Made by a program: the position numbers and the translations under genes. This document shows positions 21,246 through 32,762 of a stretch of 64,000 bases of DNA, one piece after another. This DNA is from Pelecanus crispus (lineage: Eukaryota > Chordata > Aves > Pelecaniformes > Pelecanidae), in the NCBI RefSeq assembly GCF_030463565.1, contig NC_134662.1:930001-994000 (forward strand), read 5' to 3'. The notes beneath the pieces were generated by a model. It saw only the letters and a program-made list of their open reading frames with translations, was not told where the DNA came from and ran no database searches. Position 1 is the stretch's first letter. Each line of letters starts with the position of its first letter.

Positions 21246-22029
21246 GTCACCCAGGCAAGTGGACCACCATGGAGAAAGGCATCCAGTACCTGAGGGAATT
21301 AGTCATGCTGGAGGTCATTTATGATGACCTGGACAACAAGCAGTTATCCAAAGATCCAGATGAAGTCAGATGCACACGACCCATGTGGTGGATGTTTGTA
21401 CGGAGTGCACTAGCGTCGCATGCAAACTCATTGGCAGTAATGACATGGAAAGACGGAGAGGGACAAATGGTGGATTAATTGGATGGCCAACTCCAGCAAT
21501 AAGAAGAAAGTCTCTCTTCCTTCCTTGTCTTGGCTGTGGAGAAACTGTCCCAGAAGGTTCAGCAACTCGAAGAGGATATGTCCTACTCCCCACCTGTATG
21601 GACCAGTATCTCATCCATTAGGAGTAAGCGTCGCTTTGCTCAAGAGAGAGGATACAGTGGCTCCACACCACAGGCCACCCTGTGGTTTTACCTGCGTCAC
21701 CATGGAGGGGACATGAGGAAGTGGGATGGAAAATCTACCTTGACCCTAGAGGCATGGATACGTGAGTTGCAAGGAAAAACAATCACAAAAGGTGGTTCTT
21801 CCAGGAAAATTGCAGCTCCAGTTTCCAGTGAGCAGTTCCTCAGACAGAGTAAAAAGGCCACTCTTACTTCCAATCTTAATAAAGGGACTTTTGATTTGCA
21901 TTTACAAGACGCGAGTAACAAATACTATGACCAGTACTAGAGGGGCCCTGCCTCCAGCCAGGTGGAGGAAAGGGACAACCGGGTTTACTGGACTGTGTGG
22001 ATTTGATGGCCTGGCATATCAGACCCACA

Positions 22030-22310
22030 GGAGTGTAAGGCTCTGGTGGACACCAGTGCACAGTGTACTCTAATGCCATCAAACTCTAGAGAGGCAGAAC
22101 CCATTTGTATTTCTGGAGTGACAGGGGGATCCCAACAGCTCACTGTACTGGAGGCTGAAGTGAGCCTAACTGGGAATGAGTGGCAAATGCACCCCACTGT
22201 GACTGGCCCAGGCGCTCCGTGCATCCTTGGCATAGCCTACCTCAGGAGAGGGTATTTCAAGGACCCAAAAGGGTACCGGTGGGCTTTTGGTATAGCTGCC
22301 TTGGAGACGG
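22030..22310 (+). pseudogene. ERVL protease remnant
   Basis: The continuous frame 22046-22450 follows a stop-containing start that reads ALVDTSAQCTL, an aspartic protease active site with DTS where DTG is usual. The C-terminal block reads PCILGIAYL. It lies directly upstream of reverse transcriptase as expected in pol. It is non-functional as part of a broken pol frame. Confidence 0.75.
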
Positions 22311-22439
22311 AGGAAATTAAACAGTTGTCCACCTTGCCTGGTCTCTTGAAGGACCCTTCTGTTGTGGGGTTGCTGAGGGTTGAAGAACAACAGGTGCCAA
22401 TCGCTACCACAACAGTGCACCGGCGGCAATATCGCACCG

Positions 22440-23284
22440 AGACTCCCTGATCTCATAACCTGATTCGTTGACTGGAGAGCCAGGGAGTGATCAGCAAGAC
22501 TCGCTGACCCTTTAGCAGTCCCATATGGCCAGTGTGAAAGTCTAATGGGGAGTGGAGACTAGCAGTAGACTACCGTGGCCTGAACGAAGTCACGCTGCTG
22601 CTGAGCGCTGCCGTGCCAGACATGCTAGAACTTCAATACGAACTGGAGTCAAAGGCAGCCAAGTGGTATGCCACAACTGATATTGCCAGTGTGTTCTTCT
22701 CGATCCCTTTGGCAGCAGAGTGCAGGCCCCAATTTGTTTTTACTTGGAGGGATGTTCAGTACACCTGGAACCGACTGCCCCAGGGGTGGAAGCACAGCCC
22801 CACCATTTGCCATGGACTGATCCAGACAGCACTGGAACAGGGTGAAGCTCCAGAACACCTGCAGTATATTGATGACATCATTGTGTGGGGCAATACAGCA
22901 GAAGAAGTTTTTGAGATAAGGAGGAAAATAGTCCAAATCCTTCTGAAGGCCAGTTTTTCCATAAAACAAAGTAAGGTCAAGGGACCTGCACAAGAGATCC
23001 AGTTTTTAGAAATAAAATGGCAAGATGGATGTCATCAGATCCCAATGGATGTGATCGACAAAATAACAGCTATGTCCCCACCAACTAGCAAAAAGGAAAC
23101 ACAAGCTTTCTTAGGCATTGTGGGTTTTTGGAGAATCCATATTCCAAATTACAGTCAGATGGTAAACCTTCTCTATCAGGTGACCCGGAAGAAGAACAAT
23201 TTCAAATGGGGCCCTGAGCAACAACAAGCCTTTCAACAAATTAAACGGGAGATAGTTCATGCAGTAGCCCTTGGGCCAGTCTGA
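22440..23284 (+). pseudogene. ERVL reverse transcriptase remnant
   Basis: The longest retroviral frame here (22613-23284, 223 codons). The finger motif (WRLAVDYRGLNE) lies before it at about 22553-22590, separated by stops from the protease. LPQGW lies near 22780 and the active-site YIDD at 22865-22876. Downstream are the thumb and connection (FLGIVGFWRIHIPNYS, then FxWGPEQQQAF). The first catalytic Asp lies in TTDIASVF. The frame ends at a TGA at 23282. It is a class III (ERVL-like) reverse transcriptase by its overall pattern. Confidence 0.88.
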
Positions 23285-23491
23285 GCAGGGCAGGATATAA
23301 AAAATGTGCTCTACACCACAGCTGGGGAGAATGGCCCTACCTGGAGCCTCTGGCAGAAAGCACCAGGGGAGACTCGAGGTCAGCCCCGAGGGTTTTGGAG
23401 TCGGGATACAGAGGATGCGAGGCCCGCTATTCTCCAACTGAGAAAGAGATATTGGCAGCATATGAAGGTGTTCGAGCTGCTTCGGAAGTAG

Positions 23492-23614
23492 AATCATAGA
23501 ATCATAGAATGCTTTGGATTGGAAGGGACCTTGAGAGACCATCTAGCCCAACCCCCCTGCAGTGAGCAGGGATTGAACCCTTGACCTTGGCGTTATTAGC
23601 ACCACACTCTAACC
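23492..23614 (-). mobile_element. tRNA-Ile/CR1 SINE, 123 bp, with AAGTAG target duplication
   Basis: Read on the minus strand, it begins in the middle of a tRNA-Ile: GGTTAGAG, then GTGGTGCTAATAACGCCAAGG around the AAU anticodon, then a GGTTCAATCCC B-box. It continues into a CR1 3' end with two or three ATTCTATG tail units. AAGTAG stands on both sides (23486-23491 and 23615-23620), and the pol frame continues across. It resembles the songbird SINE known as TguSINE1, as I recall it. Confidence 0.9.
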
Positions 23615-23786
23615 AAGTAGTTGGTACTGAAGCCAGCTCCTGCTGGCACCCCGACTGCCGGTGCTGGGCTGGGTGTTCAAAGGGAAGATGCCATCTACAC
23701 ATCATGCAAATGATGCTATGTGGAGTAAGTGGGTCACACTGATCACACAACAGGCTTGAACAGGAAACCGCAGTCGCCCAGGAATC

Positions 23787-24190
23787 TTGGAAGTGATCAT
23801 GGACTGGCCAGAAGGCAAAGATTTTGGAATATCGCCAGAGGAGGAGGTGACACGTGCTAAAGAGGCCCCACTGTATAATAAACTGCCAGAAAATGAGAAG
23901 CAATATGCCCTGTTCACTGATGGGTCCTGTTGTCTTGTGGGAAAGTATTGGAGGTGGAAGGCTGCTGTATGGAGTCCTATACAACAAGTCACAGAAACTA
24001 CTGAAGGAGGTGAATTGAGTCAGTTTGCAGAGGTGAAAGCCATCCAGCTGGCTTTAGGTATTGCTGAATGAGAAAAGTGGCCAGGCCTTTATCTCTATAC
24101 TGACTCATGGATGGTGGCAAATGCCCTGCGTGTGTGGTTGCAGCAATGGAAGCAGAGCAACTGGCAGCGCAAAGGCAAACCCATCTGTGC
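23787..24190 (+). pseudogene. ERVL RNase H remnant
   Basis: The frame 23787-24071 has the RNase H motifs YALFTDGSC and QFAEVKAIQLAL. After a stop, [11 protein letters not shown] follows at about 24094. These supply the expected catalytic Asp, Glu and Asp. The CR1 insertion at about 24200 cuts the region from integrase. Confidence 0.82.
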
Positions 24191-24199
24191 TACTGCACA

Positions 24200-24570
24200 G
24201 ATCTCTACAACTACCTGAAGGGAGGTTGTAGTGAGGTGGGTGTTGGTCTCTTCTGCCACGTAGTTAGTGATAGGACAAGAGGAAATGGGCTCAAGCTGCA
24301 CCAGGGGAAGTTTAGGTTGGATATTAGGAAAAATTTCTTCACGGAAGGGGTAGTCAAGCATTGGAACAGGCTGCCCAGAGAGGTGGTGGAGTCACCATCC
24401 CTGGAGGTGTTCAAAAAACGGGTAGATGTGGCACTTTGGGACATGGTTTAGTCTAGTCTACCCTTGATTGGTTTACTGTGGACTTGGTAGTGTAGGTTAA
24501 TGGTTGGACTGGATGATCTTAAAGGTCTTTTCCAACCTAAACGATTCTATGATTCTATGATTCTATGATT
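24200..24570 (+). mobile_element. CR1 3' fragment in the provirus, plus strand
   Basis: It begins about TCTACAACTACCTGAAGGGAGG, runs through the standard CR1 3' UTR (GGAACAGGCTGCCCAGAGAG, TTGGACTGGATGATCTTAAA) and ends with four ATTCTATG tail units. The 114-codon frame 24107-24451 is a chance reading across the provirus/CR1 junction. Confidence 0.93.
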
Positions 24571-25518
24571 GTGGCAAGATATTGCAGCCCAGGTAGAAGA
24601 ACCTGGTTGTAAAAGTTCGTCACGTAGATGCTCACGTACCCAAGAGTCGGGCCACTGAAGAACATCAAAACAACCAGCAGGTGGATTAGGCTGCTAAGGT
24701 TGAAGTGGCTCAGTGGATCTGGACTGGCAACATAAGAGTGAATTATTTGTAGCTTGATGGGCCCATGACACCTCAGGCCATCAAGGAAGGGATGCAACAT
24801 ATAGATGAGCTCGTGACTGAGGGGTGGACTTGACCATGGACAGTATTGCACAGGTTATCCATGAATGGGAAACTTGTGCTGTGATCAAGCAAGCCAAGAG
24901 GTTAAAGCCTCTGTGGTATGGAGAACGATGGCTGAAATATAAATACGGGGAGGCCTGGCAGGTTGATTATATCACACTCCCTCAAACCCGCCAAAGCAAG
25001 CGCTATGTGCTCACCATGATGGAAGCAACCACCGGCTGGCTGGAAACATATCCCATGCCCCGTGCCACCGCCCGGAACACCATCCTGGGCCTTGAAAAGC
25101 AAGTCCTGTGGTGACATGGCACCCCAGAAAGAATCCAGTCAGACAATGGGACTCATTTCTGAAACAACCTCATAGACACCTGGGCCAAAGAGCATGGCAT
25201 GAATGGGTATTTCACATCCCTTATCATGCACCAGCCTCTGGGAAAATCGAACGATACAATGGACTGTTAAAGACTCCCCTGAGAGCAATGGGTGCTGGGA
25301 CATTCACACATTTGGATACACATTTAGCAAAAGCCACCTGGTTAGTCAACAGTAGGGAATCTGCCAATGAAGCTGGCCCTGCCCAGTCAAAACTCTTAAG
25401 TACTGTAGAGGGGGATAAAGGCCCTGTAGTGCATGTAAAAAATATGCTGGGCAAGACAGTCTGGGTTATTCCTGCCTCGGGCAAAGATAACCCATTCGTG
25501 GGATTGGTTTTTGCTTAA
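24571..25518 (+). pseudogene. ERVL integrase remnant
   Basis: Catalytic residues of the DDE core can be found in separate frames: WQVDYI (Asp) near 24957, QSDNGTHF (Asp) near 25135 and GKIERYNG (Glu) near 25240. The frame changes twice and stops occur, so no intact enzyme is encoded. The final open part (25108-25518) includes the C-terminal domain. Confidence 0.85.
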
Positions 25519-26035
25519 GGACCTGGGTGCACTTGGTGGGTAATGTGGGAGGATGGGGAATTCCAATGTGTGCCTCAAGGGGATTTTATTTTGGGTCAGA
25601 ATAGCCAATGAATTAAATTGTATGATGCTAGTTGCTATATAACACTTCTATGGTGGCTATATGCCATATCAATGGTATTACAGTAACAATCGCCCAGATT
25701 AATAAAGAATGAACTTTGATGCAACCGAGCAAAGTGCAGTGGTGATAGAACTGGACAAGCTCAGAGATAATGGAACCAGAACTGGCTTCAGCATGCAACA
25801 GTCCAACACCACACACCATCTCTCCTGCCCTGAAGGACTGCTGTGACAGATGGACCCCAAAGTCGTGGACTGAATGAACTCAATGGATGTTTTAGAGGGA
25901 TGGCCCACAGACTAAGGGAGTGATATCTGTGTGTATATATCAAAAGACAGGAAAAGTGGTGGTGATTAATTGGAATGTATTGGAAAGGGTAGGACCTGGG
26001 CATGACGTAGATAGTATAGAATAAGGGGTGGATAC
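25519..26035 (+). other. ERVL non-coding 3' part with purine tract
   Basis: I see no env-like frame. The sequence is homologous to 8560-8890 in the intronic copy. A purine-rich tract AAGGGGTGGA lies at 26023-26032, just before the LTR, as a plus-strand primer site should. Confidence 0.7.
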
Positions 26036-26594
26036 TGTTCTGGTTTCGGAGGCGATAGAATTAATTTTCTTCCTAGTAGCTGGCATAGTGCTGTGTTTTG
26101 GATTTAGAATGAGAATAATGTGATAACACACTGATGTTTTAGTTGTTGCTAAGCAATGTTTATACTAAGTCAGCTTCCCATACTTTGCCAGCCAGGAGGT
26201 ACACAAGAAGCTGTGAGGGAGCATAGCCAGGACAGCTGACCCAAACAGGCCAAGGGGATACTCCATACCATATGACATCATGCTCAGTATATAAGCTGCG
26301 GGGAATTGGCTGGGGGGCAGCGATCGCTGCTCTGGTACTGGCTGGGCATCGGTCAACAGGTGGTGGGCGGTTGCATCACTTGTTTTCCCTGGGTTTTGTT
26401 CCTTTTGTTGTTGTCCTTTTCATTACAACTATTAATATTGTTATATTTCATTTTCGTTATTGAACTGTTCTTCTCTCAACCCATGAGTTTTCTTACTTTT
26501 GCCCTTCCGATTCTCTCCCCATCCCACCGAGGGGGGGAAGGGTGAGTGAGCAGCTGTATGGTGTTTGGTTGCCACCTGGGGTTAAACCACGACA
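26036..26594 (+). mobile_element. 3' LTR of the ERVL provirus
   Basis: It runs from TGTTCTGG to ACCACGACA, 559 bp. It carries the conserved U3 start, CCATATGACATCATGCTCAG followed by a good TATA box (AGTATATAAGC) near 26297, and the T-rich ATTGAACTG poly(A) area. It is full length, unlike the 5' LTR. Confidence 0.9.
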
Positions 26595-28227
26595 CCTACA
26601 AATATAGAGCATACTCCATCTCTGAGGGGATGAGTGGCATCCCCAGGCCTGCCCTGCTTGATCTGATCTGGCACCACATGGCCATGTCCTTGCTGGCCAG
26701 ACCCTGCTCTGCTGGCCATCTGCTTGTGCTCGGCTCCAAGTCCCTTTGGGAGCTACCAGCCCACACTGATCCCTGACAAGGCTTTCTTGGAGGCCAGGTA
26801 TTTGGAGTTGGCCCCCGAGGGTATAGGGTTGACATTTCAGACTTTGTCTTTCGATACAGTGAAAGTGCCCAGGCAGGAATTACATTTGCTGGGAATAATA
26901 CAGCTTTTATGCTGCAACATTAAATGCTCAAAACCATTAAATGCTCAAAATTGGATTTCATTTTTTAGTACTCAGAAATCCACATGCTATACCACAACAA
27001 CAGAAAAAAAAAAATTTCAGGGGCAAATTTTAAGTCATTTGCTGAAGGAATTTTGCATTTAACTGGGATTGTAAGAAAGCAACTGTGAAAGCCTTCAATG
27101 TCTTCTTTCTTTGTTTTTTGTGCAGGCTGAGCTTCAGAAAAAAAACAACCCATGTTTGACTTTTATAAAGCTGCCATCCCTGAAATGTTCCTGCATTCAG
27201 TTATTCAAACAGCAGTGTCAAGAAGCAGGCTGTAAGTATTTCTTAAGTTTTTTCATGCAGTGAAAGATTTTGCACTTCTGTATTGAGGCAGTTTGCATCC
27301 ATGGGAGCCCACAAGCAAGTCCTTCTGAGCGGTGCATGTGTGAGACTGTCAGCAGGTATTAAGGGGAGTCTTTCTGCAGGAAAGCACAGGCCATGAATCT
27401 GGTCTGTGCACTGGGCAGGCACATAGACTCTGGGTCTACCTGTTACACGGTGTGTGGGGCAGCCCTGCAGAGCCCTGTGGGAATGGTGTCTGAAACTGGG
27501 GAGTGTTTGGTGCAGTGTAGTGCCCAATGCTGTGTGTCCATAGGGCTGTGTCTGGGGGTAGGATTTTGCGGGGAGCTGGAGGAGATAGGCTGCATCTGCG
27601 TATGCAAAGCTACACAGCTAAGAGAGGGTCCAGTTCCAGATGGAAAAAGCTCCCAAGAGGTCAGGGCAGTGGTGCTGGCCAGAGGAGGTCAGTTCTGCGT
27701 AGCAGCGATGCATTGAGTTTCTGCTAGGGACAACAGAGTTTGTGCTGCCCACAAAGAACCCATTTCACTGTTATGTTTGTAACTGGTGGGGGAAACTCAC
27801 TGTCCAAACAGAGCTTCGCATGCCTTAGCACTCCTTCACAAACAGGAACAGAAACTGCATTTAAGCCTATGGGAAATAAATCTACCCCTTGCCTGCGCAG
27901 GGCTCTGCCCTCACTCCAGTCACCTGCAACAGCCTCTGGGGTCACAGGGCTGCGAGCTTTCTGAGCATGAGGGGAAACTGCAGATAATCTTTGGTCTAGT
28001 TTTGTCCAGGCAATGGTCAGGGTTAGGCTGTGCTGGGTGAAGAGGAAATGCATTTGACTACTTTACATGGTCCAGATGAAACTGAATGCTTGCAAACCAC
28101 TAAGAATAGTGCAGCCTTTTCTTAAGGCCTCCATCCAGCACATCACCCATGGGACCCCCCCAGAGCTCTCTGGAGGTCCCCAGGTGGGACCAGCACCAGG
28201 ATCCAGAAACTCTGCTGTGTTTATGCC
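26595..28227. other. No gene recognised
   Basis: Mixed sequence with short chance frames and no splice-supported exon. 27720-28060 is open on both strands but shows no motif I know. Confidence 0.4.
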
Positions 28228-28765
28228 AGCAGGTCGAGAGGTGATCCTTCCCCTCTGCTCAGCACTGGTGAGGCCACACTTGGAATGCTGTGTCCAGTTC
28301 TGGGCTGCTCAGTAGGAGATAGACATGGACACACTGGAGAGAGTCCAAGGAAGATTATAAAGGGACTGGAGTATCTCTCATGAAGAAAGGCCGAGAGAGC
28401 TGGGACTGTTCATCCTGGAGGAGAGAAGGCTCGGGGGGCATCTTATCAATGTATACCTGACGGGAGGGTGTAAAGAAGCCAGTGCCAGACCCTTCTCATT
28501 GTTGCCCAGTGACCAGATGAGAGGTGGGGGACAGGAATTGCAGTACCAGGACATTCTTCTTAAGCATAAGGAAAGGCTTTTTAAATGTAAGGCAGACTGA
28601 ACACTGGAGCAGGCTGCCCAGAGAGGTTGTGGGGTCTCTGTCCTTGGAGATAGTCAAAAGCTGTCTGGCCGTGGTCCTAAGCAACCAGCTGTGGTTGACT
28701 TTCTTTGAGCACGGGGGTGTTGGACTAGATGAGCTCCAGAGGTCCCTGCCAACCTCAGCCATGCT
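28228..28765 (+). mobile_element. CR1 fragment, plus strand
   Basis: Matches the CR1 ORF2 end and 3' UTR in order: GGTGAGGCCACACTTGGAATG, CAGTTCTGGGCTGCTCAG, AAGGCCGAGAGAGCTGGGACTG, GCAGGCTGCCCAGAGAGG, TTGGACTAGATGAGCTCC. It ends without a clear octamer tail. Some sequence before 28228 may also belong to it. Confidence 0.9.
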
Positions 28766-31700
28766 GTGGTCCCTCTATCTTCTGCTGATGTGCTGTGAGA
28801 CAAGGCTTTACAGGACTTTTCAGACAGTACTGACACACCCCATCCCTGGCAGTGTCCTGGAGCTGATTTACATGTATAATTAGTACAGGGCCATGATCTA
28901 GTTTCCCATTCTTCTCTCACCCTGTAACCCCTGCACAGCACTCTTGCACCACACTGGAAGATAAACAAGAAAGTGCTGCTTCATGGAAGTGGCCAAGTTC
29001 TGTTTGTGGCTAGTGGACAGATCATGAGGACCCCAGGGGTGTCTCAGCAGAGGGGGAGCTATCGGTCAAGTGGATCCTCTGTCAGATACTCCTCTGGGAC
29101 AAGGAAGGTCTTGGCCACTGGCAGGATATGGCATTACAGGACACTCTTGCCATGGTGTGTGGGGTTGGAGAAAGTAAACACAAAGTTCAAGTGAAGATTT
29201 TATCTGCCTCCTTGCCCTGCACTTCATTCTCTCCTGAGGCAGAGCATCAGCAGTCAGCCCATGCCCTGTTCCCTCTGCCTATGTACAGAACACTGGCATG
29301 GCTTTCTGATTGTTAACATGTACAAGAGATGTCAGCCAAATATCACATAACCGACCCCAAGGATGGCAAAAAACTGTGTGGCCAACACAGTAGAGGAGAC
29401 GTCTAGTCTCCAGAGGGTTCAAGCTCTCAGCTGGAACAAATCCAGTTGTCACTACTCAGAACAAATGGATAGGAGACAATGATTGAAATGCTGGTGCTTT
29501 ACATTGTTGTCCCACTATCGCTAATGTCTGAGTAGAAGCACACACAAGGGGTTAATCTAATTAGTCAGTTTTACTCCTGGGACTGACAGAAGTCAGCCAA
29601 ATTAGAAATGCCCACCACAAAGTCTCTCCCAGGTTTACCAGCCTCCAGGGACTGGGGGAAGAGTGGCAATACAATCCCAAAGCAGTGGTATTTAGTACAG
29701 CGTGTACTGTCACACCACTGCCATGGGCTCAGAGCGTTGCACTCAGGCAAGCCTTGCTGCTAAAGGGATGACACTGGAAAAGCATGTCAGTCAGGCGTGT
29801 CCCCCACTCAACAACAGCTACCCCAGGCTCCCTCTTCCCTCTGCTAATGCAACTCCCTTTTTTTTCCATTGCTGAAAGCCAGCCAAAGACTGTGAAATAA
29901 TCAGCACTTTTGAGCCCACGGTTTCCTTGTCTCCAAGGAAACTCTGCTGTTATGTTCAACATCAAAACCAGAAGGATTTTCAAGGAGGGAAGTCTCCACA
30001 GGTAGCAGGAGAGAAGCATCCTAAGGGGGAGAAGAGGGAGGAATCTCTGCAGGAGGAGAGCGGTTGGGAAGAGCTTTGCACAAGCTAGACACATACAGAG
30101 GGGCAAGGCGAGGGGTCACTGAGAAAGCTGCACTACTCTTTCCAAGGTGGACAGCTTCTGGTGCTGGGTCACCTAGTGAGAGGGCAGAAGTTAAATAGCC
30201 TGTCCTTGTGTGGAGGGAGGGAAGGCTCAGTCCTTGCGAGGAAGGGATGTGCCAGGCTGTTCAAGGAAAGGCAGGCAGGGCCATGCTTTGCACTCAGGAC
30301 TCTGCTCAGTGGCCTGACAATTGCAGTTAGCAGCTATCAAGTCCTGCTTGCTTTTGGGCAGATCACTGGCACTCCAGAGTAGGACACTCCAGTCCCTCCA
30401 CCACTAGCCGAGTAAAATAGGTGCTTTGCAGGGACCATCTTTGCAAGGATGGCAAAGGAGGAGTGGATGTCTCCACTCCCTCCTCACTCTCCCTCAGCAG
30501 TAGCTCAGTGGCTGTGGTCAGGAGCACTGAATCCAGCCACTGTGCTATTAGCTGGGTTTTTTTCAGTCCTGAGGACCAGGACAGAGAGGGCTCACAGACC
30601 CCCTGGCTGGAGGCATCCTCACCCCTCATGCTGTTGGATCCTTTGCAGCCTGGCCCATTGCTTGCCCTTGGGAAGGGCAGTACAAGCTGAAAGCAATGCA
30701 GCCAAAGTGCCTACGCGGAAAATTTCCATTCACAAGCCCAACTGGAGTGAACTCAGCCATCTTTGTGTTGCTATAGCAGCCCCTGGCAGGGCTTTCTGCT
30801 CAGTGAAGTGCTAGGGCATCTCCATTTTCCACTCACTACCTGGCAGCCAGCTCCCTCCCAGCCAACTCCTACCACGACAATGGACCCAGGAGGAGGCCAG
30901 ATCTGCCCAGGGTCCAGCCACTGACCCATCTCTGTAAGAGCACCAGCTAAGGGGAGGGGAATCTGCAACAGGCAGAAATTTCAGCCCACCTAAGCTCTAC
31001 AGTGACAAAGTGAACAGCTGGTTTGGGGCCTAAGTCCAATACTGGGAAGACAAGTGCCATTCTCCCCATTGCTCCCTACTCATGATAAGGTCTTGTGATC
31101 AGGTTGTCTCTCTCTAGCTGCCCACCAGGTATTTCACCCCAGCCCAAAACATACAGTCCCACTTTTAAAGCACTCCCCTCTGGGCAGTCCCCTGTCCTAA
31201 AGCAGGGTAAGAGCTATCCCTGCTGCTCTCTCACGCATATGCCCAGGGAAATCTCCTGCCATCCTCCTGTTCTGCTTCAGCCCCTGGACCTGGCACCTCT
31301 CTTATTCATGCATTCAGATTTGCTGACAAAACCACTCACCTGGAACAAGTGCCAGTCGTCAAGCAGGAAGGGCAGCAGGTCTTTTTCGTCTTGGAGAATT
31401 ATTCTAAGTTGTTTCGTTCTTTAATTCTTTAAGCTCAAAGGCAGGATGCAGGATTTTCTCCTTAGAAAGGTGCAGCATTAGCAGACAGCTCTGAGCAGTA
31501 CCTCCTGAGAGAGGAAAGGAAGACTGTAATATGCTCAGGATACATGGCAGTAGGGGGTGGGGGAGTGGCATGTAGGAGGAGACTGAAAAAATCTTCGATG
31601 ATTGCAGGAGACCAGAGGACAGAAAGCACCTGTCACCATGGTGTTGCATGTAGCCCAGAATGGATTTAACACTACCAGTGTTTTTGCACTTCCTTCTTCC

Positions 31701-32695
31701 TCCTCACACAAGCAGCAAAAAGAGTTAGCAGTAACAGCGAGCAGGGCAAGCTGTTAAATGAGAACCACATCTCATCCCCATCGCACTCCTGCCCCTCAGT
31801 CTGTTCCTTCCACAAGGGTGGCTGCATGAAGAAATCCATCCAGCAGCAACAGCTCGATATCCTGAACGGGCAGGTCCTTCACCAGTCCAGTCTGTGTAAG
31901 CAGGACCTCAGAGATCCAAACACACCCCTGTGGTTTGTCCAGATCAGCCCAAGGGGATGGACATGTATTCGTGCCTCAGCCAAATCATTGTAATTTCCTG
32001 TCGGTGTATTAGGAAAGTCACAGGAGGAATCAATTCACTGAGTGTGCAAAGGAAATACGTTAGCAATATAGCTCTGTCAGGGAGCCAGGCTCTGCTTTCA
32101 AGGAATTGGGCAAAACTTCCACTGTCTTTACTCACTGATCTCTTAAATATTGATTCTTGCTGCAGTTTCTTTGCTAGAGGTCCCACATTTCAAAATTTCC
32201 ATTAATGCACTATGCCAAAAACACAAGTCAGGTTGCAGGTGTGAGCACCACACAGCCAGTGCTGGCCTCTGAATGGGGCAGAGAGAAAAATTATGTCCAA
32301 AACCCAAGCCTCAGCACCAAAGTTACAACAGCACCTCTGTTTCTATTCCTACCAGATACATGACTCACAGGGGACATATCAGTATTTTCCTGACAGTAGC
32401 CTTCTCCTTAATTCAGGTGGCATCAAAGCAGGGGCTTTGCTGTGTGCTCCAGCTTCAGCATGCCAACAGCAATGCATTGTGTTTGCAGCTAGAACTTGCT
32501 ACAGAGTTTGAACTCATCTGACAAGAGGTAAGTCAAAGCCAAAGTGTCAGTCTTATCTGACAGAGAGTCCTGGAACTGAAATCTCCCAGAGCCCTACGTC
32601 CCCAACAGACTCTGTGGGAAGAGGAGAGCTGGACTTCTTCAGCCCAGGTTACAAAGAGCAGCTCCCAACACCAACTGGCTTTTTGCAGACATTAA
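28766..32695. other. No gene or repeat recognised
   Basis: About 3.9 kb of ordinary sequence. Short frames up to 125 codons lack domains, signal peptides or matching splice sites. Confidence 0.4.
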
Positions 32696-32696
32696 T

Positions 32697-32762
32697 TATA
32701 GAATCATTTAGATTGGAAAAGACCTTTAAGATCATCGAGTCCAACCATAAATCAGGATGGTG
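32697..32762 (-). mobile_element. CR1 3' terminal fragment
   Basis: ATAGAATCATTTAGATTGG followed by AAAGACCTTTAAGATCATCGAGTCCAACC is the CR1 terminus, here reversed with its tail at the left. Only the last 60-70 bases are present. Confidence 0.88.

Larger units (their letters stand above)
18822..21990 (+). pseudogene. ERVL leader and gag remnant, interrupted by a solo LTR
   Basis: The leader is AT-rich. Gag-like reading is visible at 19298-19600 and continues in broken frames to 20083. The foreign LTR 20084-21245 splits it, and it resumes at 21246 in altered frames with the open piece 21530-21940. Many stops occur. I assign gag by position before protease rather than by a strong motif; no zinc knuckle is evident. 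Confidence 0.65.
18492..26594 (+). mobile_element. Decayed ERVL-type provirus, gag-pol without env
   Basis: Order: shortened 5' LTR (18492-18794), PBS (18804-18821), leader and gag remnants, protease, reverse transcriptase, RNase H, integrase, a non-coding 3' part, purine tract, 3' LTR (26036-26594). Three later insertions sit in it: a solo LTR (20084-21245), a SINE (23492-23614) and a CR1 (about 24200-24570). Reading frames are broken by many stops and shifts. There is no env, which fits ERVL. No clean target duplication is left: CCATC precedes and CCTAC follows. Confidence 0.88.

Noticed and set aside
20079..21250. Target duplication of the solo LTR in gag
   Set aside because: GTTAA and GTCAC share only three of five bases, too little to claim.
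24107..24451. 114-codon plus-strand frame
   Set aside because: It crosses the boundary between RNase H remnant and CR1 and is a chance reading.
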